Assembly: GCF_030122805.1 (NCBI RefSeq) | Contig: NZ_CP126080.1 | Location: 2,609,001 to 2,673,000 of the forward strand | Source: Mesobacillus sp. AQ2 | GTDB lineage: Bacteria > Bacillota > Bacilli > Bacillales > Cytobacillaceae | Reading direction: 5' to 3' | DNA: 64,000 nucleotides | In this document: in pieces, positions 52,200 to 61,052 of the stretch | Numbering within the stretch: position 1 is the first letter of the stretch | Layout: each line of letters opens with the position of its first letter | Position numbers and translations under genes: made by a program | Notes under the pieces: generated by a model | What the model was told of the DNA's origin: nothing | Databases searched by the model: none | The model's input: the letters and a program-made list of their open reading frames with translations, nothing else

Positions 52200-53286
52200 A
52201 CGTGGTTTTGACAGCTTTTCGCTCGCGACCATCTAACCTGTCAAAATAACGATGGATTCTTGACAACTTTTCGCTCTACACCATCTAACCTGTCAAAATA
52301 TCGATGGATTTTCGACAGCTTTTCTCTCTACACCTCACAACCTGTCAAAATTACGACGGATTTTTGACAGCTTTTTGCTCTATACCTATAAACCTGTCAA
52401 AATAGCGCCGGGTTCTTGACAGCTTTTCTCTCTACACCATATAACCTGTCAAAATAACGATGGATTCTTGACAGCTTTTTGCTCTATACCATATAACCTG
52501 TCAAAATAACGATGTATTCTTGACAGCTTTTCGCTCTACACCTCACAACCTGTCAAAATTACGACGGATTTTTGACAGCTTTTCGCTCTACACCTCACAA
52601 CCTGTCAAAATTACGACGGATTTTTGACAGCTTTTTGCTCTATACCTATAAACCTGTCAAAATAACGATGGATTCTTGACAGCTTTTTGACCTATACCTA
52701 TAAACCTGTCAAAATAACGATGGATTCTTGACAACTTTTCGCTCTACACCATCTAACCTGTCAAAATATCGATGGATTTTTGACAGCTTTTCGCTCTACA
52801 CCTCACAACCTGTCAAAATTACGACGGATTTTTGACAGCTTTTTGCTCTTACCTATAAACCTGTCAAAATAGCGCCGGGTTCTTGACAGCTTTTCTCTCT
52901 ACACCATATAACCTGTCAAAATAACGATGGATTCTTGACAGCTTTTTGCTCTATACCTATAAACCTGTCAAAATAACGATGGATTCTTGACAACTTTTCG
53001 CTCTACACCATCTAACCTGTCAAAAAATCGATGGATTTTTGACAGCTTTTCACACTACTCCTTCAAACCTGTCAAAATTACGACGGATTTTTGACAGCTT
53101 TTTGCTCTACAACTATAAACCTGTCAAAATAACGACGGGTTTTTGACAGCTTTTCACACTACTCCTTCAAACCTGTCAAAATAACGATGGATTTTTGACA
53201 ACTTTTCTCTCTACACCATCCAACCTGTCAAAATAACGACGGGTTTTTGACAGCTTTTCACACTACTCCTTCAAACCTGTCAAGAT
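52200..53286. repeat. Tandem array 2: 21 units of 52 bp with TTGACAG/CTGTCAA dyads
   Basis: Units start (TTGAC or TCGAC) at 52208, 52260, 52312, 52364 and so on, every 52 bp to 53247; one step (52832 to 52883) is 51. Each unit reads TTGACAGCTTTT, a variable centre, CCTGTCAAAAT, then [A/T]ACGA[T/C]GGATT. Arms TTGACAG and CTGTCAA lie at unit positions 1-7 and 31-37. Variants recur in blocks: units 2-6 match units 11-15 in order, 9 units (about 468 bp) apart. In units 4, 9, 10, 15 and 18 TTGACA is followed after 17 bp by TATAAA. The array is non-coding. Confidence 0.95.
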
Positions 53287-53339
53287 TCAAAAAGGCTGAG
53301 AATAAGCAATCTAAATCAGTCAATAATATGGCTGCTTTT

Positions 53340-54054
53340 TCATCTAATTGAAAAACCATCAAATAATCTGCCACCGTATTCTTCTAATATTTCCTCCGCC
53401 AATTTTATGATCATTTGCTTGTTTCCGGTTTTGTAATATATTTCGAACGATCCAATAAATCTTTCAGTAAATTCAGGGTCAAATCTTATTAATTCCCTCA
53501 CTACCCATTTTGACTTGCCGATCCACCGTTTGTTGGTCCTTAAAATAAATTCTTGAAGTTGGTCAGCCAAACCATTGGCAATGAAGAGTTCTTCTGCCTT
53601 ATTATTTGTCCCGATGAAATCATCCAGAGTATCGGTGATGAAATATCTCTTGAACTCGATCTCTTTCAGCGTCCATTCGGCAGGACCTTCTTCAATGATA
53701 CTTTTCGCTTCATCGATTATTTCAGCCAGTAATTCATTATTTCTGATGACCACTCCCTCAGCAACCATTCTGGGCAAACTGGGCCTCGCCCTGCTAATAT
53801 CGTTTTGAAAAAACTCTCTGCAGGTGTGCAGATTATGTACAAATACTTCAATTGGCCACCCATATGCGACCAATGACTCTCTGTATGCTGAGGGAATATC
53901 TTTTATAAAGACCACCATATCCAAATCGGAGGTTTCGGTTGCTTCCCCCCCTGGTTACACTCCCGGCCAGAAGCGCTGCGTCACAGTCAGGAAACAGGTC
54001 ATCTATGAATTTCTTGGCTGTGGCAAGTGGAGATAGTCCTCTTTTCCCTTTCAT
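53340..54054 (-). pseudogene. Nucleotidyltransferase gene with a frameshift in a seven-G tract
   Basis: The N-terminal part (ATG at 54054, strong GAGGGGGG site) and the remainder to 53340 lie in two frames that together form one nucleotidyltransferase of about 237 residues. Reading six instead of seven G at 53945-53951 (C on the plus strand) restores LAGSVTRGEATETSDLDMVV, the G-S and D-x-D catalytic motif. The C-terminal half is helical, as in aminoglycoside- or kanamycin-nucleotidyltransferase-like proteins. It is either a broken gene, a slippage site or a sequencing error. Confidence 0.8.
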
Positions 54055-54194
54055 GCAAATCCCCCCTCGAAAATAATGTATAAAGGTATTATTATCCAAT
54101 ATTGAGTATTTGTCGATGTAGCATGGATGTTTTAATTGCTAACCTGAGTGGTATCTTACAATATACGAATAGTGGGATCAGGAGGATTTTACTT

Positions 54195-54704
54195 ATGACC
54201 GTTTCATTAAAAAAATGGATATTGCCTGCTGGATTAGCAGTTATGTTGATCTCTGGATGCAGCAATGATGAAGCTGAACAGGGAGCAAAACAATTAGAAG
54301 AAGAAACAAAAAATGCCGCGAAAGCAACCGAGGAAAAGTCAAAAGAAGTCGTTGATAAAGTAAAAGAAGAAACACCGGGAATCATCCAGAACATGAAGGA
54401 TACCTACAAGGAAGGTGAACAGGAAGTAAAGGATAACACCCTGCAGTCCGGAGATACGGCCACAGTCCAAAAAGATGCCTATCTTGCACTTTCAGCAGAA
54501 GCTTATGATGAACTTTATAAATTGATTGAATTGAATGATGTAGAAGGAGTGGACAAGATCGTAAAAGATCAAGATGTCAAGGAAATCAAGCAGGGAAGTG
54601 AAGCGGAAATAGTGGAAAGAGACCTCCGGCGAACAAAGGTGAAAATGAAGGATTCGGGCGAAGAAGGCTTTTTGCCGACAAATTTGCTTGAACCTGTGAA
54701 ATAA
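54195..54704 (+). CDS. Lipoprotein with helical stalk and SH3-like end
   Basis: This 169-residue protein has a lipoprotein signal (basic start SLKKW, lipobox LISGC), then a Glu/Lys-rich helix (about residues 25-80) and a compact domain of about 85 residues that looks SH3-like, ending EEGFLPTNLLEPVK. It should sit on the outer face of the membrane. The ATG at 54195 follows AGGAGG. The function is unknown; such proteins are often cell-wall or stress related. Confidence 0.75.
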   Translation: MTVSLKKWILPAGLAVMLISGCSNDEAEQGAKQLEEETKNAAKATEEKSKEVVDKVKEETPGIIQNMKDTYKEGEQEVKDNTLQSGDTATVQKDAYLALSAEAYDELYKLIELNDVEGVDKIVKDQDVKEIKQGSEAEIVERDLRRTKVKMKDSGEEGFLPTNLLEPVK

Positions 54705-54711
54705 TCAAATT

Positions 54712-54742
54712 TAAGACCCTGAGGGTGATCAGGGTCTTTTTC
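54712..54742. terminator. Terminator between the lipoprotein and thioesterase genes
   Basis: AAGACCCTG and CAGGGTCTT around an 8-nt loop, with TTTC on the right and T-rich sequence on the left strand. Confidence 0.85.
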
Positions 54743-54747
54743 ACGCA

Positions 54748-55230
54748 TTATTTTTCTAAAAAAGTATCAGGCATGACAACAGCCACTACTTCCCCTTTAG
54801 CACATAATGTTTCTCCAGCATATACTTCTGTTTCTACGCGATATTTCTTTGGATGAATCTCGCGGACGGTTCCTATTGCTTTCAATTCGATTCCATTAGG
54901 TGTTGGCTTCAGGAAATCGACATGAAGCGATGCTGTTACAAACCTTGGAGGCTCTGCCCCATTACCTGGTTCGTTACCATTTTTCCGATGCAGGTAGAGG
55001 GCAGCTGAACCAGTGCCATGGCAATCCACCAGCGAACCAATCAAACCGCCATATACGAAACCTGGTAATGCCATATGTTCTTTTTTGGGTTTGTATATTG
55101 TTATTGTCTTTTCACCGTTCCAACCTGTACGGAAATGATGGCCGTGTTCATTCATCCTTCCGCAGCCATAACACCAGGCAAAATCCTCTGGGTAATCATC
55201 CTGTATTGCATTCATCACTTTCTCTTCCAA
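54748..55230 (-). CDS. PaaI-type hotdog thioesterase
   Basis: This 160-residue protein has the hotdog-fold thioesterase pattern: WCYGCGRMNEHGHHF near the N-terminus (the CxGCG..N..G motif), then PGFVYGGLIGSLVDCHGTGSAALYL, the central helix with the catalytic Asp, and FVTASLHVDFLKPTP. It would hydrolyse an acyl-CoA thioester. It starts with TTG behind GGGAGG. The substrate is unknown. Confidence 0.85.
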   Translation of the reverse strand: MEEKVMNAIQDDYPEDFAWCYGCGRMNEHGHHFRTGWNGEKTITIYKPKKEHMALPGFVYGGLIGSLVDCHGTGSAALYLHRKNGNEPGNGAEPPRFVTASLHVDFLKPTPNGIELKAIGTVREIHPKKYRVETEVYAGETLCAKGEVVAVVMPDTFLEK

Positions 55231-55340
55231 TTTGTTTCCTCCCTTATCAATCCTTATTCAGTAATAATTTCTCTATTCACGGTTAAATCCCTTTAAAAAG
55301 CAGGATTTTGCTAATTTCTTTCATTTCTTTAAAACTTGCT

Positions 55341-55940
55341 TTAAGGGTTCAATCTGTACACTAAAAATCTTTCATTCAGGTTGGGATCCGGTAATTCATA
55401 TTCAAATACCAGTGCAAATGGTGTCTGCGACTCCAAATAAAAAATATAATCTTCCGATGGAAAATAAAGAATCAAGTCGATTTGCCTCGGTTCCCTTTCA
55501 AAAGATAACAGGATATTCTTAACTACCTTCATCATAATCTGCACTGTAAAAGGATTAAAAAAGTAAAATTTATTTTCATCAAGGGAAATTTCATAATCCT
55601 CTGCCAAAATGCAGTGAAAATGGATGGCATCCGCTCTGTTACGATGATTCTTCAAATAGTTAAGTTTATTTTCAAGTGCTTCCGAATAGAAGATCTCATT
55701 CATTTCAATTCCAGTGACAGTTGAATTGAAACGATAATTAAGATAAAAATTCAAACGCCCTTTACCACACCCAAAGTCAACTATTTGATCATGTCGACTA
55801 AGTTCATACTCTTGAAAAAATAACTCAAGTGCCTCGTATGGAGTAGGTTCATAACGATGATAATGCAAGGATGTCATGAATCCTTTCTGTTGGCCCGTGG
55901 TTCCAACATTCAGCAATCTATCAAACTGTTGCTCATTCAT
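55341..55940 (-). CDS. SAM-dependent methyltransferase
   Basis: This 199-residue class I methyltransferase has motif I QIVDFGCGKGRLNFYL, the acidic loop VTGIEMNEIF and the catalytic-face motif FFNPF, which resembles the NPPF/NPPY motif of N-methyltransferases. The acceptor is unknown. I choose the ATG at 55940, 9 nt after GGAG; in-frame TTG and ATG codons closer to that site are less likely. Confidence 0.83.
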   Translation of the reverse strand: MNEQQFDRLLNVGTTGQQKGFMTSLHYHRYEPTPYEALELFFQEYELSRHDQIVDFGCGKGRLNFYLNYRFNSTVTGIEMNEIFYSEALENKLNYLKNHRNRADAIHFHCILAEDYEISLDENKFYFFNPFTVQIMMKVVKNILLSFEREPRQIDLILYFPSEDYIFYLESQTPFALVFEYELPDPNLNERFLVYRLNP

Positions 55941-56150
55941 CAGCATGTTCTCCAATCATAATAGGGATACAGGTTTCTTGAACAAGTCGCAGGATATTGT
56001 ATTTTATCCATGAGCCTGGATCTATATATAACAGCTCTTTCATTTCCCTGTCTCTTTAGGTAAAATTATCGTATTGTTCAGCTACCTACATTTTAACTTA
56101 TAGGTCTTGAAGAAACATAACTTTTCTATATATATAGCAGGGGGCAGCGA

Positions 56151-57496
56151 ATGTATTCTAAAAAGGAAGCAGTAAATCGAGCCGTGGTTGTTGGGAACGG
56201 GATCGCAGGCAGCTGGCTGCCAGAGTGCTATCGGAGTTTTTTGACGAAGTCATTGTAATAGAAAAAGACAAGGATCATAAGGATGCCTCTGCCAGGAACG
56301 GTATCCCGCAGGGGAAACAGGGCCATGTTTTGTTAAAAAGTGGAGAAGAAATATTAGAGGAGCTTTTCCCTGGCCTTATAAAGGAATTGTCTCAAAAAGG
56401 GGCGACACTTTCAGATTTTGCTGGCGATCTTTCATGGTCCCATCACGGAAGACATAAGGTCAGGTTTGATTCAAAAGTATTCATTAGCCAGCAAAGCCGC
56501 CCTTTGCTGGAGTTAAGCATCCAGAAAAGACTTGAAACAATGCCAAATATCGTTTTCCACTACTCATGTAAGGTTCAAAATCTTTTATACCGAAACAATG
56601 AGGTTGATAGCGTTGTAACCAAAGAACAGAACGGAAATGTAACAGAAATCCCTGCAGATTTAATTATCGACGCATCAGGTGCAGCAGCCCTCCATACTAA
56701 ATGGCTAAAAGATTCTCACTTTTACATGCCAGCTAAAACAGAAATCAAAGTGGATTTATTTTATGCCAGCATGGTATACCAGAAGCTTTCTCCTTTAACA
56801 AGGGATTGGCATAGTCTCCTCTCCTATCCAAGTCCCCCATCGCTTAACCGCGGGGGCACAATTTCACCTTTAGAAGAAAACCATATGCTTGTAACCCTGA
56901 TTGGCTATGGGGAGAAGGATGTTCCAACTAACAGAGACTCTTTTCTGCAATATTCTAAGAAACTTGATCATCCAGATTTTTTTCAAGCAATAAAAGCTGG
57001 TCTACCGCTATCTGACACTGTTCAAGTCTATCGATTTCCCTCTATGAGGCGGTTTCATTTCGAAAGAAAAAATCACTTACCTTCGGGATTATTGGTTATT
57101 GGGGATGCCTTTTGCCGTGTAGATCCTGTTTTCGCACAGGGAATGAGTCTTGCTGCAATGGAAGCTAAAGCATTAAAAACACTTTTATCAAAAGGGCTGT
57201 CAAAAAAAGACCTAACAAAGAAGTTCCATAGAAAGGTAAGCAGGATTGTCGATATGCCATGGCTGACTGCCTTAACAGAAGATTTTCGTTTTAGCACAAC
57301 GAGCGGCCCAAAACCTGCTGGTCTCAATTTATTACAATGGTTTGTTAAAAAGGTCTCCCTGGCTTGTTCCCATGATGAAAAAGTTTACGCTCAGTTTATC
57401 ACGGTGCTGCACCTTAAATCTCACCCTGTCAGCCTGGTCAAACTGAGCCTGCTCGCTAGGATTTTCCGCCCAACAATTTTGAAAACCCGACGATAA
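56151..57496 (+). pseudogene. FAD-dependent oxidoreductase with a frameshift near its start
   Basis: The frame from the ATG at 56151 (GGGGG site) gives AVVVGNGIAG, the FAD-binding GxGxxG motif, and then shifts near 56208. The rest, from about 56213 to 57496, continues in the next frame as ARVLSEFFDEVIVIEKD. One missing base joins them into a protein of about 448 residues. The FAD-binding GD motif (LLVIGDAFCRVDPVFAQGMS) is intact. It resembles FAD monooxygenases of the halogenase/geranylgeranyl-reductase group. Without a search I cannot tell mutation from sequencing error. Confidence 0.78.
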
Positions 57497-57710
57497 ACTT
57501 GATTGGGGTTTTGATTGTTTTAAAGATTTTTGCATGACTTAAAAAAACACAAATAAAATAGATAAAACACAAATTTTAAAAAAATAGAAGGATTTCCCAA
57601 GCTGAAAATGTCCATTTTTGTCGCGATATGTGTTAGGCTTTAGATTAAGAAAGAATTTTGGGCTATCCGACTTTTCTTAGTCACCCCTCTTTTAGGAAGG
57701 AGTGCTAGAA

Positions 57711-58043
57711 ATGGAGAAAATAAGTGTTTTTATGGATGATTACCGCCGACCGCCAGAGGGTTATATTTTGGCCGAAACGATTGATGAATGTCTGTACCTT
57801 CTTCATAATTACGATATCGACCATCTTTCACTCGACCATGACCTTACAAATCATGTAAGGAATGGATTAATGCTCGTGAAAATAATGATTACTAAACAAC
57901 TTTACGCTGAAAGAATCACCATCCACTCCGCTAACCATACCGGAGGAAAGGCAATGTTCAACAGTTTTAAACAAGCTCAGAAAGACAGCTTGATGCCCAA
58001 CACCATCAATATTTATTTACGCCCCCTGCCCCTGCATTACTAA
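57711..58043 (+). CDS. Cyclic-phosphate-processing receiver-like (cREC) domain protein
   Basis: This 110-residue protein has a receiver-like fold: ISVFMDDYRRPPEGY, then LSLDHDLTNHVRNGL, then ITIHSANHTGGKAMF. The DD and DHD acidic pairs and SANHTGG are typical of the cREC family, proposed in genomic studies to act on cyclic phosphates. It has no output domain. The ATG at 57711 follows GGAG by 8 nt. The 200 bp upstream hold no recognised regulatory element. Confidence 0.75.
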   Translation: MEKISVFMDDYRRPPEGYILAETIDECLYLLHNYDIDHLSLDHDLTNHVRNGLMLVKIMITKQLYAERITIHSANHTGGKAMFNSFKQAQKDSLMPNTINIYLRPLPLHY

Positions 58044-58228
58044 TGCATATCACTTGACTCTACAAATCCATTCCCTAAGTGCAGATGTCCACAATCCCCT
58101 TGCTTACAATTAATTCAGCCACTTTTGATTTAATGGACGCTCTTTTCATTAATAGATTCCTTTTCTGAATAATGATCCAGTAATATTAATTATTTCTGGT
58201 TGAACTTAATACTCATTATCAAAAAAGA

Positions 58229-58262
58229 TTAAAAGAGCAATGGATCACATTGCTCTTTCTTG
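58229..58262. terminator. Bidirectional terminator before the DUF454 gene
   Basis: AAAGAGCAATG and CATTGCTCTTT form an 11-bp stem with a 5-nt loop and A/T tails. Confidence 0.85.
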
Positions 58263-58335
58263 TATTATTGATATTAAATTTTTGTAAAATACGAGTCTCG
58301 GGCAAAAGCTTAATTCCCCTCTGGTTTGGCAGCCT

Positions 58336-58704
58336 TTAAAGAGTATCGAATGATAGGATATAAGCACTTACTGTTACAGCTATAATAATTAGACCAGCTG
58401 CAAGCCAAAAATAGAAATCGACTATTAACAATGTTGCAGCTATCGATATCCACATAAGACTGATGCTTAAAATTTTGTTCTTCAGCGTGATTCCGTTTTT
58501 CTCACGGAAATCCTTTATATACCCGCCCAGCCATTTATTCCGGATTAATTTTTTGTACAGTTCATCGGACGCTTTGAAATAACAAGCTGCCCCTAACAAG
58601 ATTAGCGGGGTAGTAGGCAAAAGAGGAACCACGATCCCAATCACTCCTAATATGATTGAGAGCGATCCAATGATGATCAATATAACTTTTACTGCGATGT
58701 TCAT
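58336..58704 (-). CDS. DUF454 (YbaN-type) membrane protein
   Basis: This 122-residue protein matches DUF454: GVIGIVVPLLPTTPLILLGAACYFKASD, then KWLGGYIKDFREKNGITLKNK, then two more helices. In all it has about four membrane helices. The family is uncharacterised. The ATG follows AAGGAGG. The hypothetical gene at 58730 lies directly upstream, so the two may be co-transcribed. Confidence 0.88.
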   Translation of the reverse strand: MNIAVKVILIIIGSLSIILGVIGIVVPLLPTTPLILLGAACYFKASDELYKKLIRNKWLGGYIKDFREKNGITLKNKILSISLMWISIAATLLIVDFYFWLAAGLIIIAVTVSAYILSFDTL

Positions 58705-58729
58705 CGTTCATCCTCCTTGCGGTACTTCG

Positions 58730-59125
58730 CTAATCAAACTGGCTTACAGGAATGCCAGCCTCTATGTAACTCCTGATTAACTTCCAGCCGAAATCATAAG
58801 TGAATGTTTGAAAGAAAAGATTACAAGTATCCATCTTTTTTCCGTCAATAACCAGTTTCGCAATGATTACTGCCATTATTTCTTGCTCCCTGAGCTGAAT
58901 CCTCTTTACTTCTGCTAAATCCCATACTGCGCCGTTGCTTTTGACAAAATTGAAACCATGCTCCCATCCTCGAATGGATTCATCAAATCCAAAATCATGA
59001 ATTTTCCCCTGTGTTACTTCTCTTGCCTGGTATTCCCTTGAAATCATCGATTTAAATTGAGTTAAAGAAGACTTCTTCCATTCTTTCAGATATTCTTCAA
59101 AAAAGCGATTAAATGACTTTTCCAA
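58730..59125 (-). CDS. Hypothetical protein upstream of the DUF454 gene
   Basis: This protein of about 131 residues has a helical N-terminus (EKSFNRFFEEYLKEWKKSS), then RGWEHGFNFVKSNGAVW and beta-rich segments (IQLREQEIMAVIIAKLVIDGKK, NLFFQTFTYDFGWKLI). The shape suggests an NTF2-like or similar small alpha+beta fold, but I do not recognise it. I prefer a TTG start at 59125, about 7 nt after AGGGGGC; an earlier start at 59155 is possible. Confidence 0.55.
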   Translation of the reverse strand: MEKSFNRFFEEYLKEWKKSSLTQFKSMISREYQAREVTQGKIHDFGFDESIRGWEHGFNFVKSNGAVWDLAEVKRIQLREQEIMAVIIAKLVIDGKKMDTCNLFFQTFTYDFGWKLIRSYIEAGIPVSQFD

Positions 59126-59192
59126 TTTCCCTGCCCCCTTAAAGCACATTGACAAAATTATCCTATACCATTCTGTTTAATTCAATAACAAA

Positions 59193-59221
59193 ATATAAAA
59201 AGCTGCTCCATAGGAACAGCT
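59193..59221 (-). terminator. Terminator of the 90-residue protein gene
   Basis: AAGCTGtTCC and GGAgCAGCTT on the minus strand, followed by TTTATATT. Confidence 0.7.
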
Positions 59222-59224
59222 TGA

Positions 59225-59497
59225 TTATTTAAGAGTAATAGAATGTCTGGTGTAAAAATGACTGTACCGATAGAAAAATTCCACGAGTGCCTCTTGTCCC
59301 TGTACGGTAAAGGAATAACTAGTTCTGGTCGGCTCTTCCTTTTTTTTATAATCAATGCCCTGCTCGGCCGCAAATTCTTCTAAATAGGATTCCAGCTCTT
59401 TTTTCTTGATTGTATTCGGTGTATCCGAAAGAGTCGTCTTTTTTGCTGAAATAAAGTTTTCAATACATGAAATTAAATCTCTATTGCTGATAGTCAT
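59225..59497 (-). CDS. Hypothetical protein of 90 residues
   Basis: This small soluble protein starts MTISNRDLISCIENF and has a Lys/Glu-rich middle and a beta-rich C-terminal half (TSYSFTVQGQEALVEFFYRY). An AAAGGATGA site lies about 11 nt before the ATG. I do not recognise it. It is flanked by terminators on both sides, which supports a separate transcription unit. Confidence 0.6.
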   Translation of the reverse strand: MTISNRDLISCIENFISAKKTTLSDTPNTIKKKELESYLEEFAAEQGIDYKKKEEPTRTSYSFTVQGQEALVEFFYRYSHFYTRHSITLK

Positions 59498-59550
59498 TAT
59501 GTTGTAAAATCATCCTTTACAGTAGTTATTTAATCCAATATATGACAATA

Positions 59551-59591
59551 AAAAAAGCCAGAAAAGGATTAATCAGATTAATCCTTTTCTG
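59551..59591 (-). terminator. Terminator downstream of the DUF2294 gene
   Basis: AGAAAAGGATTAAT and ATTAATCCTTTTCT form a perfect 14-bp stem, followed by GGCTTTTTTT on the minus strand. Confidence 0.85.
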
Positions 59592-59754
59592 ACTTATGTT
59601 CTGGTTCTATGCCCATTCATTACAATCAGAAGTCATTTTATTTGATTTTTTGAATAAAACTTACAAAATGTTTTTAAGTAAGATTAAGAGTCTTAATCAT
59701 TACCCTAATAAGTATAGTAACATCTTATCTATTTTTATTCAAGTTCATCTTTAA

Positions 59755-60438
59755 TTAAGGCTTCAAAATGAATAAAGTATAGCTTTTATCCTGTTCGAAA
59801 TTCCAGTCCACAAAATAATCGGTGATCCTGGCATTAAGATATTTTTCATAGGAATCCCGATGATTTTTAATGACCTTCTTTTCAAGATTTAGCTTTGCAA
59901 TTTTCAAGGTTTCCGAAAAGCCTAGTTGGATGAATTCTTTTTCCAGACTGATGAGGATACCGTGCCGAACAATGATCAAAGTACGCTCATTTAACAACTT
60001 GCAATGAGTTTCTTTTGGGGCCTTTTGTATTTCCATACTGAGTTTGACAGTTTCGTTTTCGATTAAGTCTTTATTATCAAAGCATCCAAAGTTATAAGGG
60101 CGGTCATTTTTAAAAATAAACAGGAACATTCCTGATTTGGCTTCAAGATTCCAATCATAATAAAACTCTTTTATTTCATCTTTCGTATTCATCTCGATGT
60201 ATGACTTAATTTGTTCTTCAAGTGTTTCCATCATTAAGTCTCTTGTTTTTTGCACATAGACACTCTGTTTATTTGAAATAAGTGTGTTTTCCATTGGGGA
60301 TAAGAAATTGGTGATATAAATTGAAACAAACGGGCTTGAAATCGTGCAAAAAACATTGCCTGGACCACGCCCAAAGTTTTCCCGCAACAAACGTCCAATA
60401 TATCCACTGATTTCTTTTTCTAATTCAGCAAAATCCAT
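59755..60438 (-). CDS. Protein with two DUF2294 domains
   Basis: This 227-residue protein consists of two similar halves (about 1-115 and 120-227). Each ends in an aligned segment: IKEFYYDWNLEAKSGMFLFIF and ITDYFVDWNFEQDKSYTLFIL. This is the DUF2294 plan, named for Na-translocating decarboxylase-associated proteins but of unknown function. The N-terminal RGPGNVFCTISSPFV is typical. The ATG follows GAGGT. Confidence 0.8.
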   Translation of the reverse strand: MDFAELEKEISGYIGRLLRENFGRGPGNVFCTISSPFVSIYITNFLSPMENTLISNKQSVYVQKTRDLMMETLEEQIKSYIEMNTKDEIKEFYYDWNLEAKSGMFLFIFKNDRPYNFGCFDNKDLIENETVKLSMEIQKAPKETHCKLLNERTLIIVRHGILISLEKEFIQLGFSETLKIAKLNLEKKVIKNHRDSYEKYLNARITDYFVDWNFEQDKSYTLFILKP

Positions 60439-60626
60439 AATCTACCTCACAATGCAATATACTCCTCCTTGTTTTTTCCCTCTTTAAGGAGCAATAAAAC
60501 CATTTATGAATCGTATTTAAATTTAGGATTTATCCCTTGAATTATGTATCATTTAATTAGTGTTCATCGTTATATTTATGATTTGTATTGGGAATAGTAC
60601 TTCTTGAATGAAAGGGGGCGGAATCT

Positions 60627-60925
60627 TGGAAAGCAATCATAATACCATCAAAATGACAGCAGCCGATTTATCCTTCATATGGGCCACGACTTAAGCGACA
60701 CTACGTCAATATGTGTCCTGCATTATTTTTTGCAGAACATTGAAGATCCAGAAATCAAAATATTGGTGGAGCATGCACTGGAACTTTCACAACAGCATGT
60801 CGCTAAATTCAAAGAGATGTTCATCAATGAAAACATTTCTGTTACGCATGGGTTTACAGAACAGGATGTCAATCTGAAATCAGAAAGACAGTTCTCTGAT
60901 ATCTTTCATCTGAAATACTTGAACT
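60627..60925 (+). pseudogene. Truncated and frameshifted DUF3231 remnant
   Basis: The TTG at 60627 opens MTAADLSFIW-type DUF3231 sequence and runs into a stop. The frame starting about 60683 continues with DTTSICVLHYFLQNIEDPEIK, homologous to the start of the DUF3231 gene at 29-30 kb. Similarity ends near FSDIFHLKYLNY, so about two thirds of the gene is missing. A short minus-strand frame with an SOS box overlaps its end. Confidence 0.7.
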
Positions 60926-61005
60926 ACCCGCCACTTAACTGCTCTTTCGAACCGTTTGAAGTGGGGGATGTTTGGGAAAATACGAAACTTAAACGCCTTT
61001 TTCAC
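60880..61005 (-). CDS. Doubtful 41-residue reading frame behind a LexA-type box
   Basis: A GTG at 61005, with AAGGTGAG about 10 nt upstream, opens 41 codons (MKKAFKFRIFPNIPHFKRF start). The product is basic and aromatic-rich. It lies antisense to the end of the DUF3231 remnant, so the frame may be accidental. Support comes only from the promoter and LexA-type box just upstream. I do not recognise it. Confidence 0.25.
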   Translation of the reverse strand: MKKAFKFRIFPNIPHFKRFERAVKWRVVQVFQMKDIRELSF

Positions 61006-61031
61006 TAGCACTAAACTCACCTTGCCCAACA

Positions 61032-61052
61032 GGAACATATGTTCCAATTATA
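61032..61052 (-). promoter_or_regulatory. LexA (DinR)-type SOS box beside a -10 element
   Basis: GGAACATATGTTCC (61032-61045) matches the Bacillus LexA consensus CGAACRNRYGTTYC at 13 of 14 positions. A perfect leftward TATAAT (61052-61047) abuts it; no good -35 is visible. Confidence 0.6.

Noticed and set aside
52200..53286. CRISPR array or phage-like repeat region
   Set aside because: Units are related throughout, including the segment between dyads, and no spacer-like diversity or cas gene is present.
60880..61005. IS605-type OrfB transposase start (MKKAFKFRIFPN)
   Set aside because: The likeness covers only about ten residues and the frame stops after 41 codons.
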